A DNA stretch of 38,768 nucleotides from an uncultured Acidaminococcus sp. (lineage in GTDB: Bacteria; Bacillota_C; Negativicutes; Acidaminococcales; Acidaminococcaceae), in contig OMUE01000061.1 of NCBI GenBank assembly GCA_900314165.1, positions 1-38,768 on the forward strand, read 5' to 3'. Below are positions 33,101 to 38,768 of this stretch, piece by piece (within the stretch, counting starts at the first letter, position 1; the number at the start of each line of letters is the position of its first letter). The notes below the pieces were generated by a model, which was not told the origin of the DNA, ran no database searches, and saw only the letters and a program-made list of their open reading frames with translations. Position numbers and translations under genes: made by a program.

Positions 33101-33193
33101 GGTACCACCGGATCCTACGCTACGAAAGCTCTTCAGGAGCTGGATCCGTATCGGGATACATGGGAACGGGAAAAGATGGAACAAATGTTTTAA
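30164..33193 (+). CDS. BTAD/winged-helix AAA-TPR transcriptional regulator (STAND type)
   Basis: A 1009-residue regulator. Residues 1-100 form a winged helix, 101-230 a bacterial transcriptional activation domain as in SARP regulators, 245-560 an AAA/NTPase with Walker A GEAGSGKT (277-284) and Walker B LLIFEDLQW near 390, and the remainder is helical TPR-like repeats (about 640-1000) that could sense a ligand. Such proteins bind adjacent direct repeats and activate promoters with weak -35 boxes. It sits directly after hutI, and the hut promoters share 11-bp repeats and a fixed GAC-T-tract spacing, so it is the leading candidate for hut activator; this is inference. AAAGG precedes the ATG. Confidence 0.9.
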   Translation: MTSRIQARFLGAPVIIKDGQEIFFPYNKVNALVYYILVKGTVMRDELSGVLWADKPDAIARKNLRNAIYETKKILGPDVFISPRKAIIKVNPDIDVDIDVKKFEADPGCNLDLYQGPFLQGFFIKDAAEYESWYLTERDRLEGLYMEVLFQKLKESVAVKNVAKVTRYGRMLITHDPYDESIYTLLLKTYCEQGYMKQAVELYGEMKKLFQEELQSNVPPEIEELMKKTLHQEKQEKTAEKRTAKVLTGRENELQQVRKIVSQFQQERSSETLMIRGEAGSGKTILKDTLVKEMGPDVAVLQTNCYQPEQNILLRPWTGIVEGLSSLIRREHIELPNIDPVKLYELFPQTDMSGDREAGLAEIKDMLKFDTVFHTLFTTLETISEKKRLLLIFEDLQWMDPLSLSLLSSLILHKKSDRFMFLLTARPSRDKVFQKFETSVTMYNKLRILDLLPLDLETIGKLARQADLKLPVDDGLIARLREESDGNLFLLKECFTAIKTTGSLDNLTENMRNIFKTSCFALSDDQLKILDFIALFYDGAPLAMISEYMHMNSLQALENLEVLRKNNFIRPIPQQPEVIYEIIQPKLREYIHQQVSEEKWRILHGYVAGLWEKRLTHSSQDIRIYHHLEYHYQQAGELVNMGRYKLKTLMYYLNFSNELFPVLSNGDIMPDDEKSQFIETNLNQFLGEVDEMMHVIKRTYGETAAVKELEMTYLHLMGRHYIRIGEYEKGVRNILGLIEQASEVRNRDYMLMGYKQMIFYDIQIGNTEEMKNYLEIALNLADECNYHKEMGILLRLKGLNMIMQGNFNEAERLLKESISTFMVTQNVQRRYALNIAGAYNYLGEIRRGQQKFQEALDFYNKALQYADNQDAYSSWVVFSCNAGIVCYNMGRYTDAKAYFMQAYELFPRYTFYWRHPIVESFLALFAMRENKQDKALKFLDDALQKLGNMNNPREAGYVYMAIAAVKKHYPDSLVARHYTGTTGSYATKALQELDPYRDTWEREKMEQMF

Positions 33194-33222
33194 CCTAGGA
33201 AACTAAGGAGGGAGCCAGAGTA

Positions 33223-33600
33223 ATGATTATTTTGAAACAGGTGGCTGAAGTCCTGGATGCTCAGGTCGTGTCAGGGGAAGACCTGATGAACCGGAAGGTG
33301 GTCACAGCCTGCGGCAGCGATATGATGAGCGATGTGCTGGCCTATGCTAAGGACGAAGCGGTGCTTCTGACGGGCCTTTTGAATGTGCAGGTCATCCGGA
33401 CCGGGGATGTAAGCGATGTGGCCGCTATCGTCTTTGTCCGTGACAAGCATCCGGAACCAGATGTGATCCGGGCAGCCCAGGCGAAGCATATTCCTGTCAT
33501 GTACACCCGCTGCACCATGTTTGAAGCCTGCGGCCGGCTGTATGCACTGGGGCTGCGAGGCTGCTCTCCGAAAGATAAGAAGGCGAAGAAGGAGTCTTAA
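33223..33600 (+). CDS. DRTGG-domain protein
   Basis: A 125-residue protein matching the DRTGG domain, a small nucleotide-linked fold with VVTACGSDMMSDVLAY in the middle, VLLTGLLNVQVIRTGDVSD and IPVMYTRCTMFEACGRLY. It starts 29 bases after the BTAD regulator, 8 bases before the HATPase gene, and is part of the module with the H-cluster protein at 34054. In clostridial genomes DRTGG and HATPase genes accompany sensory [FeFe]-hydrogenases, suggesting a signalling role; function unproven. Confidence 0.85.
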   Translation: MIILKQVAEVLDAQVVSGEDLMNRKVVTACGSDMMSDVLAYAKDEAVLLTGLLNVQVIRTGDVSDVAAIVFVRDKHPEPDVIRAAQAKHIPVMYTRCTMFEACGRLYALGLRGCSPKDKKAKKES

Positions 33601-33608
33601 GGCAGATT

Positions 33609-34022
33609 ATGGAAGAACGCTACACGGTCATTCCCGATGATTTTGAACGGGCAGGGAACGCGTCTACGACCTTGAAGGCTCTGCTGAAGCAGCTGGGCCT
33701 GCCGGCGGAGTTTGTCCGGCGCATTGCTGTAGGGACCTATGAAGGAGAAATGAACTGCCTGCTGCATGGCGGCGGCGGGGAAATCCGGGTCTCCATAGAA
33801 CCTGTGGGGATTACGGTGATCATAGAGGATCAGGGCCCTGGCATTCCCGATGTGGAGAAGGCTATGCAGGAAGGCTGGTCCACGGCTTCGGCAAAGATCC
33901 GGGCCATGGGTTTTGGCGCCGGCATGGGGCTGCCGAATATGAAGAAGGTCTCCGACGAAATGCGGATCGATACCCAGGTGGGGGTAGGCACGAAAGTCAC
34001 GATGAAATTCAACCTCGTCTAA
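33609..34022 (+). CDS. RsbW/SpoIIAB-like ATP-binding protein
   Basis: A 137-residue HATPase_c protein of the anti-sigma/serine kinase class. ATP-binding marks are the N-box-like EGEMNCLLHGGG near residue 45-55, DQGPGIPD near residue 76 and GAGMGLPNMKKVSD near residue 103. No partner anti-anti-sigma protein is visible in the window. It is placed between the DRTGG gene and the H-cluster protein, so it may relay a redox or hydrogen signal; which protein it phosphorylates or binds is unknown. Confidence 0.87.
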   Translation: MEERYTVIPDDFERAGNASTTLKALLKQLGLPAEFVRRIAVGTYEGEMNCLLHGGGGEIRVSIEPVGITVIIEDQGPGIPDVEKAMQEGWSTASAKIRAMGFGAGMGLPNMKKVSDEMRIDTQVGVGTKVTMKFNLV

Positions 34023-34053
34023 TCCTATTCTGAAAGAAATCAGGTGATCCTTG

Positions 34054-35349
34054 TTGAGCGAAACCTATTTCAATTCTGTCCAGATTAATAAAGATCTTTG
34101 TACGGGCTGCCTGATCTGCGTAAAAAACTGCCTGACGAAGGCCATCCGGGTCCGTTCCGGCAAGGCCGTCATTCTATCGGACCGGTGCATAGATTGTGGG
34201 GAATGCATCCGGGTGTGTCCTACGAGAGCCGTGGAAGGTACGGCGGATCCCCTGGAGCGGCTGAAGGATTATAAGGTGAATATTGCTTTGGCTGTTCCGT
34301 CCCTGTTTGCCCAAATTGACAGTTATACGTCTGCGGGCTATATCTGGGAAGCTCTGCGGGAAATCGGCTTCGACGATGTGTTCGATGTGGCACTGGCTGG
34401 GGACTATGTAAGCCGGGAAATGGAAAATTATATTTTGGGCTGTAAAGGTCCGTTCCCCATTATTTCTTCCGCCTGCCCTGCGGTCCTGCGCCTCATCCAG
34501 ATTAAGTATCCGGAACTGCGGCAGCAGGTCATGCCCGTGCTGGCTCCTACGGAGGCGGCGGCTATCTATGTGCGCAAAGCTACCACGGAGCGCCTGGGCA
34601 TCAAGCCGGAACAGGTGGGCATCTGGTTCATCTCGCCCTGTCCTGCCAAGGGAACGAACATCCATCAGTCCGTGGACGTGGCCCATACGGCTGTCACCGG
34701 TTCCTTTAAGATTTCTACGATTTATGGACCTTTGATGAAGGCCCTGAAACATGTGCAGAAGACCCGCTACGAGGTGCCGGAAGCCATCGTAGGGTCTTCC
34801 TACAGCCTGAACTGGGGGACCTGGCTGGGCGAGGTAGATTCCACCGGCGTGCGCAACGTGCTGTCCGCCCAGGGGCCCAGAGAAGTGGACGAACTGCTGG
34901 AGCAGATCAGCCTGGGCAAGCTGAATGATGTGAAATTTGTTTGCTGCTACATCTGCCGGGGCGGCTGCGTAGGGGGTCCCAGCGTGGCTGTGAACCGTTT
35001 TGTGGGCACGAAGAACCTGTGGCAGCGGGTCCAGCACCGGCGGGCCCGGGAACCGGAAAACCGGCTGGATGCCATGGGTCTCAAGCGGATTATAGAGGAC
35101 TTTCCTGTGTCCCGGGGCTATATTAAGGCCCTGCAGCCAAAACCCATTGCTCCTCTGGCTAAGGACTTTATGGAAGCCCTGGAGAAAATGAACACCCTGA
35201 AGAAGCTGGAAGAGGAACTGCCTCAGCTGGACTGCGGCGCCTGCGGTGCACCTACCTGCAGCGCCTTTGCGGAAGACGTGGTCCGGGGTTTTGCGAAAAA
35301 AGATGACTGTATCTTCCTGATGCGGAAGAAAAACGAGAAAAATACGTAA
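34054..35349 (+). CDS. Putative sensory [FeFe]-hydrogenase-like iron-sulfur protein
   Basis: About 431 residues, start TTG at 34054 (or the adjacent TTG at 34051) after AGGTGA. Two N-terminal 4Fe-4S motifs (C16, C19, C22, C26 and C45, C48, C51, C55) precede a hydrogenase H-cluster domain: SSACP (A140-C141), SPCPAK (C196-K199) and CRGGC (C301, C305) keep the four cluster cysteines. The proton-transfer cysteine of TSCCP enzymes is alanine 140, as in slow, sensory-type hydrogenases. A C-terminal Fe-S domain has C394, C397, C402 and C419. It follows the DRTGG and HATPase genes, making a likely redox/hydrogen sensing operon. No HydEFG maturases are seen in this window. Confidence 0.88.
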   Translation: MSETYFNSVQINKDLCTGCLICVKNCLTKAIRVRSGKAVILSDRCIDCGECIRVCPTRAVEGTADPLERLKDYKVNIALAVPSLFAQIDSYTSAGYIWEALREIGFDDVFDVALAGDYVSREMENYILGCKGPFPIISSACPAVLRLIQIKYPELRQQVMPVLAPTEAAAIYVRKATTERLGIKPEQVGIWFISPCPAKGTNIHQSVDVAHTAVTGSFKISTIYGPLMKALKHVQKTRYEVPEAIVGSSYSLNWGTWLGEVDSTGVRNVLSAQGPREVDELLEQISLGKLNDVKFVCCYICRGGCVGGPSVAVNRFVGTKNLWQRVQHRRAREPENRLDAMGLKRIIEDFPVSRGYIKALQPKPIAPLAKDFMEALEKMNTLKKLEEELPQLDCGACGAPTCSAFAEDVVRGFAKKDDCIFLMRKKNEKNT

Positions 35350-35365
35350 ACCTATACAAGGAAAG

Positions 35366-35408
35366 AAAGGCCTGCTGCATATGTATACTGGATGTTACAG
35401 GCCTTTTT
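35366..35408 (+). terminator. Terminator after the H-cluster protein gene
   Basis: AAAGGCCTG (35366-35374) pairs with CAGGCCTTT (35398-35406) around a 23-base loop and runs into TTTTT. Confidence 0.82.
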
Positions 35409-35409
35409 C

Positions 35410-35438
35410 TTGCAAGTTGGACAAATTATTGTTACAAT
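35410..35438 (+). promoter_or_regulatory. Promoter of the CoA-transferase gene
   Basis: TTGCAA and TACAAT are separated by 17 bases, a good housekeeping promoter. It begins just after the terminator at 35366 and is 98 bases from the start codon. Confidence 0.6.
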
Positions 35439-35498
35439 TTAATCTATAGATGTTAGAGTCAGATTTGGAAATATTCAGATTTAACTTTTTGTCGAAAA

Positions 35499-35517
35499 TG
35501 TCTGCATTTTACAGACA
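35499..35517 (+). promoter_or_regulatory. Inverted repeat in the CoA-transferase leader
   Basis: TGTCTG, seven bases, CAGACA lies five bases before the AGGAGG ribosome site; it could be an operator or an RNA hairpin that affects translation. Confidence 0.45.
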
Positions 35518-35535
35518 AAACAGGAGGAATAGTAA

Positions 35536-37059
35536 ATGATCGATATTACTGACCGAGTCCATTGTGCGGCAGCCCTGAGCAAAATCACTACTGCTGAAAA
35601 AGCTGCCGAATTCGTCAAGGACGGCATGAATCTGGGTATGAGCGGTTTCACCCCTTCCGGGTACCCGAAAGCTCTGCCTTTGGCTTTGGCTGCCAGAGGG
35701 AAAGAACATCCCTTCAAAGTCAACGTCTGGACCGTGCTTCCCGGACCCGAAATCGATACGGCCATGACGGAAGCCGGCATTGTGAACTACCGTATGCCTT
35801 ATCAAACGGATAAAAATAGCCGTAACGCGATCAACAATGGCCAGATCAAGTATGTAGATGCCCATATCAGCACGTTCAACCAGCTGGCTCGTTTTGGCTT
35901 CCTGCCTGAACACCGGGATGTGGATATCGCAATTGTAGAAGCCTGCTCCATCAAAGATTTGGGCAAAGGCAAAATCGGTATCATCCCTACCACCAGCCTG
36001 GGCGGTACCTGCAGCTATGTACAGAGCGCCAAGCAGGTCATTATCGAAGTGAATGTGACCCAGCCTGTGGAACTGGAAGGCATGCACGACTGTTACGTGC
36101 CTCTGGATCCTCCTTACCGGAAGATCATTCCCATTGAAAAACCGGAAGACCTGATCGGCACTCCGTATATTCCCTGCGACCTGGACAAGGTTGTAGCTAT
36201 CGTACCCTGCGATATTCCCGATACCCCCAGCAAGCTGTCCGCTGTGGACGACGATGCCCGGGCTATGGGCGAAAACCTGGTAGACTTCTTCAAACAGGAA
36301 GTCAAGGCCGGCCGTCTGCCCAAGAACCTGCTGCCCCTGCAATCCGGCGTAGGTTCCGTAGCCAACGCCGTCATCAACGGCCTGGTAAACTCCGACTTCG
36401 AAGACCTGACCGTATTTACGGAAGTGATCCAGGACGGTATGTTTGACCTGATTGATGCAGGTAAACTCAGAGTCGCAGCCGGTGCGTCCCTGACCCCGTC
36501 CGCTCCTTATATGAAGAAGCTGTACAGCAACTTTGAAAAATATAAGAAACACTTGATCCTCCGTCCTCAGGAAATCTCCAATAACCCTGAAGTGGTTCGC
36601 CGCCTGGGTGTCATTGCTATGAATACTGCTATTGAAGTGGATATTTACGGCAACGTGAACTCCTCCCATATCTGCGGCACGAACATCATGAACGGGATCG
36701 GCGGCAGCAACGACTTTGCAAGAAACGGCTACCTGACCGTATTCTTCACTACCAGTACTGCCAAAGGCGGCAAGATCAGCTCCGTAGTTCCCTTCTGTTC
36801 CCATATCGATACTACGGAACATGATGTGGACATCATCGTTTCCGAACGTGGCGTAGCCGACCTGCGTGGCCTGTCTCCGAAAGAAAGAGCACCCATCATC
36901 ATCGACAAGATTGCCAACCCGAAATATCAGCCTCTGCTGAAGGATTATTTCGAACGTGCCTGCGTAGCCTGCCACAACAGCCAGACTCCGCACATCCTGT
37001 CCGAGGCCTTCTCTTTCCATGAAAGACTGCTGAAGACCGGTACCATGGAAGTAAAATAA
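35536..37059 (+). CDS. Acetyl-CoA hydrolase/transferase family CoA-transferase (probably succinyl-CoA:propionate/acetate)
   Basis: A 507-residue class I CoA-transferase of the Cat1/SCACT type. The catalytic glutamate that carries the CoA thioester is Glu296 in TVFTEVIQD, and the CoA-contact loop QSGVGSVANAV is at 269-279. MSGFTPSGYPKALPLAL at the N-terminus is typical. Adjacent mmdA makes propionyl-CoA from methylmalonyl-CoA, so the best guess is exchange of CoA between propionyl-CoA and succinate; acetate may also be an acceptor. AGGAGG precedes the start. GCT/CGT-rich codons suggest strong expression. Confidence 0.9.
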   Translation: MIDITDRVHCAAALSKITTAEKAAEFVKDGMNLGMSGFTPSGYPKALPLALAARGKEHPFKVNVWTVLPGPEIDTAMTEAGIVNYRMPYQTDKNSRNAINNGQIKYVDAHISTFNQLARFGFLPEHRDVDIAIVEACSIKDLGKGKIGIIPTTSLGGTCSYVQSAKQVIIEVNVTQPVELEGMHDCYVPLDPPYRKIIPIEKPEDLIGTPYIPCDLDKVVAIVPCDIPDTPSKLSAVDDDARAMGENLVDFFKQEVKAGRLPKNLLPLQSGVGSVANAVINGLVNSDFEDLTVFTEVIQDGMFDLIDAGKLRVAAGASLTPSAPYMKKLYSNFEKYKKHLILRPQEISNNPEVVRRLGVIAMNTAIEVDIYGNVNSSHICGTNIMNGIGGSNDFARNGYLTVFFTTSTAKGGKISSVVPFCSHIDTTEHDVDIIVSERGVADLRGLSPKERAPIIIDKIANPKYQPLLKDYFERACVACHNSQTPHILSEAFSFHERLLKTGTMEVK

Positions 37060-37082
37060 AGAATTAATTTTCCGAAAATCGG

Positions 37083-37111
37083 TGGTAACACTGTGATATT
37101 TATGATACAAT
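37083..37111 (+). promoter_or_regulatory. Possible promoter of mmdA
   Basis: TGATACAAT (37103-37111) is an extended -10; a weak -35 (TGGTAA) lies 17 bases upstream. It lies 50 bases before the mmdA start. Confidence 0.45.
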
Positions 37112-37161
37112 TTACCGTGTTTTAATGTTTGAAAAAACTACCGTTTGAGGAGGTGCGTGTA

Positions 37162-38688
37162 TTGACCACACAAGAAAAAATACAGGATTTATTCGATCGC
37201 TACGAGACCATCGAAGCAGGCGGTGGTGCCAAGAGAGTCGGCAAACAGCATGACTCCGGGAAGATGACCGCCCGTGAACGGATCAATTGCTTTTTGGACG
37301 AAGGCAGCTTCGTCGAACTGGATAAATTTGTGGAACATCGCTGCTCTAACTTCGGCCAGGAAAAGAAATATCTGCCCGGAGATGGTGTAGTGACCGGTTA
37401 CGGTACCGTCAATGGCCGTACCGTATTCGTCTTCGCCCAGGACTTTACCGTAGAAGGCGGGTCCCTGGGGGAAATGCATGCTAATAAGATTGCCAAGGTT
37501 CAGGCTATGGCTCTGAAGACCGGGGCTCCCATCGTAGGTATGGCCGATTCCGGCGGTGCCCGCATCCAGGAAGCTACGGATGCTTTGGCCGGCTTCGGCA
37601 AGATGTTCATGCAGAACACGAAGTCCAGCGGTGTCATTCCTCAGATTTCCGCCATCATGGGCCCTTGCGCCGGCGGTGCCGTGTACAGTCCCGCTCTGAC
37701 GGACTTCATCTATATGGTGAAGAAGAGCTCCAAGATGTTCATTACCGGTCCTGAAGTTGTAAAATCTGTAACCGGGGAAGATGTAGGCCAGGAAGACCTG
37801 GGCGGTACCTTTACCCACAGCACCCGCAGCGGTGTAGCAGATTTTGCAGCGGAAAACGATGCGGACTGCCTGGAACAGATCCGGTACCTGCTGAGCTTCC
37901 TGCCCAGCAACAACCGGGAAAAACCTCCTGTGTACGATACCGGGGACAGCGCTTACCGCATGGATGAAAGCCTGAACACCATCATTCCTGATGGTTCCCA
38001 TCTGCCTTATGATATGTACAAAGTCATCCGCAGCATTGTGGATAACGGCGAATATGTAGAACCACACCGGATGTATGCCCGGAACATCATCACGTGCCTG
38101 GCCCGGATGGACGGCTCTACGGTGGGCATCATTGCCAACCAGCCCCGGATCATGGCCGGCTGCCTGGACATCAACGCGTCCGACAAGGCTGCCCGCTTCA
38201 TCCGCTTCTGCGATGCCTTCGGTATTCCTCTGATCAATATCGTAGATGTGCCCGGCTTCCTGCCCGGTACGGATCAGGAATACGGCGGCATTATCCGCCA
38301 CGGCGCTAAGATGCTGTACGCCTATTGCGAAGCTTCCGTGCCCAAGATCACCCTGGTTACCCGGAAAGCTTACGGGGGTGCTTATCTGGCTATGTGCGCC
38401 CAGGATCTGGGTGCCGACCACGTCATTGCCTGGCCGACGGCTGAAATCGCCGTTATGGGTCCTCAGGGCGCTGCGAAGATCATCTTCCGCCATGACCCCG
38501 ATGTAGAACAGAAGACTCAGGAATACATCGATAACTTCGCCACTCCGTACTATGCTGCTAAGCATGGCATGGTAGAAATGGTAATCGAACCGAAAACTAC
38601 GAGACCTACTATCATCAAAGCGCTGCGTATGTTAAAATCTAAGCAGGAACAAAAGCCGGAAAAGAAGCACGGCAATATTCCTCTGTGA
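37162..38688 (+). CDS. mmdA: Methylmalonyl-CoA decarboxylase, alpha (carboxyltransferase) subunit
   Basis: Carboxyltransferase subunit that moves carboxyl from methylmalonyl-CoA to the biotin carrier; the membrane partner then decarboxylates it and pumps Na+. The start is TTG at 37162, eight bases after GAGGAGG; a TTG 33 bases earlier lacks a site. That gives 508 residues, almost exactly the Veillonella MmdA length. Family marks are DSGGARIQE, MGPCAGGAVYSPALTDFIYM, FITGP, VDVPGFLPGTDQE and the C-terminal KKHGNIPL. It is not the glutaconyl-CoA decarboxylase alpha subunit, which is about 587 residues and different in sequence. Followed by a subunit gene at the right edge. Confidence 0.94.
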   Translation: MTTQEKIQDLFDRYETIEAGGGAKRVGKQHDSGKMTARERINCFLDEGSFVELDKFVEHRCSNFGQEKKYLPGDGVVTGYGTVNGRTVFVFAQDFTVEGGSLGEMHANKIAKVQAMALKTGAPIVGMADSGGARIQEATDALAGFGKMFMQNTKSSGVIPQISAIMGPCAGGAVYSPALTDFIYMVKKSSKMFITGPEVVKSVTGEDVGQEDLGGTFTHSTRSGVADFAAENDADCLEQIRYLLSFLPSNNREKPPVYDTGDSAYRMDESLNTIIPDGSHLPYDMYKVIRSIVDNGEYVEPHRMYARNIITCLARMDGSTVGIIANQPRIMAGCLDINASDKAARFIRFCDAFGIPLINIVDVPGFLPGTDQEYGGIIRHGAKMLYAYCEASVPKITLVTRKAYGGAYLAMCAQDLGADHVIAWPTAEIAVMGPQGAAKIIFRHDPDVEQKTQEYIDNFATPYYAAKHGMVEMVIEPKTTRPTIIKALRMLKSKQEQKPEKKHGNIPL

Positions 38689-38733
38689 TTTTGATATAAA
38701 CCATTTTATTAACAGGAAGGAGAGGTGACGTTC

Positions 38734-38768
38734 ATGACCGAAAATCCGTGGCTAATCGCGATTATCAA
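38734..38768 (+). CDS. mmdD: Start of methylmalonyl-CoA decarboxylase delta subunit (truncated by window)
   Basis: Only 11 residues are visible, beginning MTENPWLIAII; the Asn-Pro-Trp-Leu-Ile start is that of the Veillonella delta (OadG-like) subunit, which has one membrane helix here. AGGAAGGAGAGG lies upstream, and the gene is 45 bases after mmdA, so the operon goes on to the right with the remaining membrane and biotin-carrier subunits. Confidence 0.7.
   Translation, partial: MTENPWLIAII

Noticed and set aside
37162..38688. Glutaconyl-CoA decarboxylase alpha subunit
   Set aside because: Length is about 508 residues rather than 587, and the start and C-terminal KKHGNIPL fit methylmalonyl-CoA decarboxylase; the following start MTENPWLI also fits mmdD.

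Overview
Gene content and base composition (moderate-to-high GC, several TTG/GTG starts) point to an anaerobic amino-acid-fermenting bacterium of the Negativicutes, most likely family Acidaminococcaceae (Acidaminococcus or a close relative). The evidence is a complete tetrahydrofolate-linked histidine fermentation route ending in glutamate, a Veillonella-like sodium-pumping methylmalonyl-CoA decarboxylase at the right edge, and a clostridial-style sensory [FeFe]-hydrogenase module. Genus assignment is inference.

Layout. 1-2.8 kb: tail of an unrecognised gene, a small secreted CPFC protein and an ABC ATPase/permease pair with histidine-rich exported loops (possible metal handling). 2.9-9.6 kb: a LysR regulator and a polyphosphate block (Ppx/GppA phosphatase, a degenerate Ppx/HD paralogue, polyphosphate kinase), then a small unknown gene. 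9.7-12.8 kb: a phosphoribosyltransferase, a large unknown protein and a HutD-family protein. 13.1-17.4 kb: ftcD-fhs-fchA facing a divergent folD. 17.6-22.5 kb: a sigma-54 activator, a dyad and a perfect -24/-12 promoter driving a histidine-ammonia-lyase homologue that lacks the MIO-forming Ala-Ser-Gly, plus a BCCT betaine-type transporter. 23.3-30.0 kb: histidine permease-hutH and hutU-hutI. 30.2-33.2 kb: a BTAD/AAA/TPR regulator. 33.2-35.3 kb: DRTGG protein, HATPase and an H-cluster protein with the sensory-type Cys-to-Ala change. 35.5-38.8 kb: CoA-transferase, mmdA and the start of mmdD.

How it works together. Histidine enters by the permease and becomes urocanate (HutH), imidazolonepropionate (HutU), formiminoglutamate (HutI), then glutamate plus formimino-THF (FtcD). 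FchA gives methenyl-THF; FolD and Fhs connect this to methylene-THF, formyl-THF and formate/ATP. The three hut-type promoters share a GAC-N(0-1)-T-tract exactly 24 bp upstream of the -10 box, suggesting one activator; the adjacent BTAD-ATPase is the obvious candidate.

The most interesting unit is the sigma-54-controlled MIO-less lyase with the BCCT carrier. I read it as uptake and trimethylamine elimination from a histidine betaine (ergothioneine or hercynine) placed beside the histidine pathway, so that a urocanate-type product could feed into it. Intergenic spaces also carry several families of hairpin-rich dispersed repeats. I saw no tRNA, rRNA, CRISPR array, insertion sequence or replication origin.
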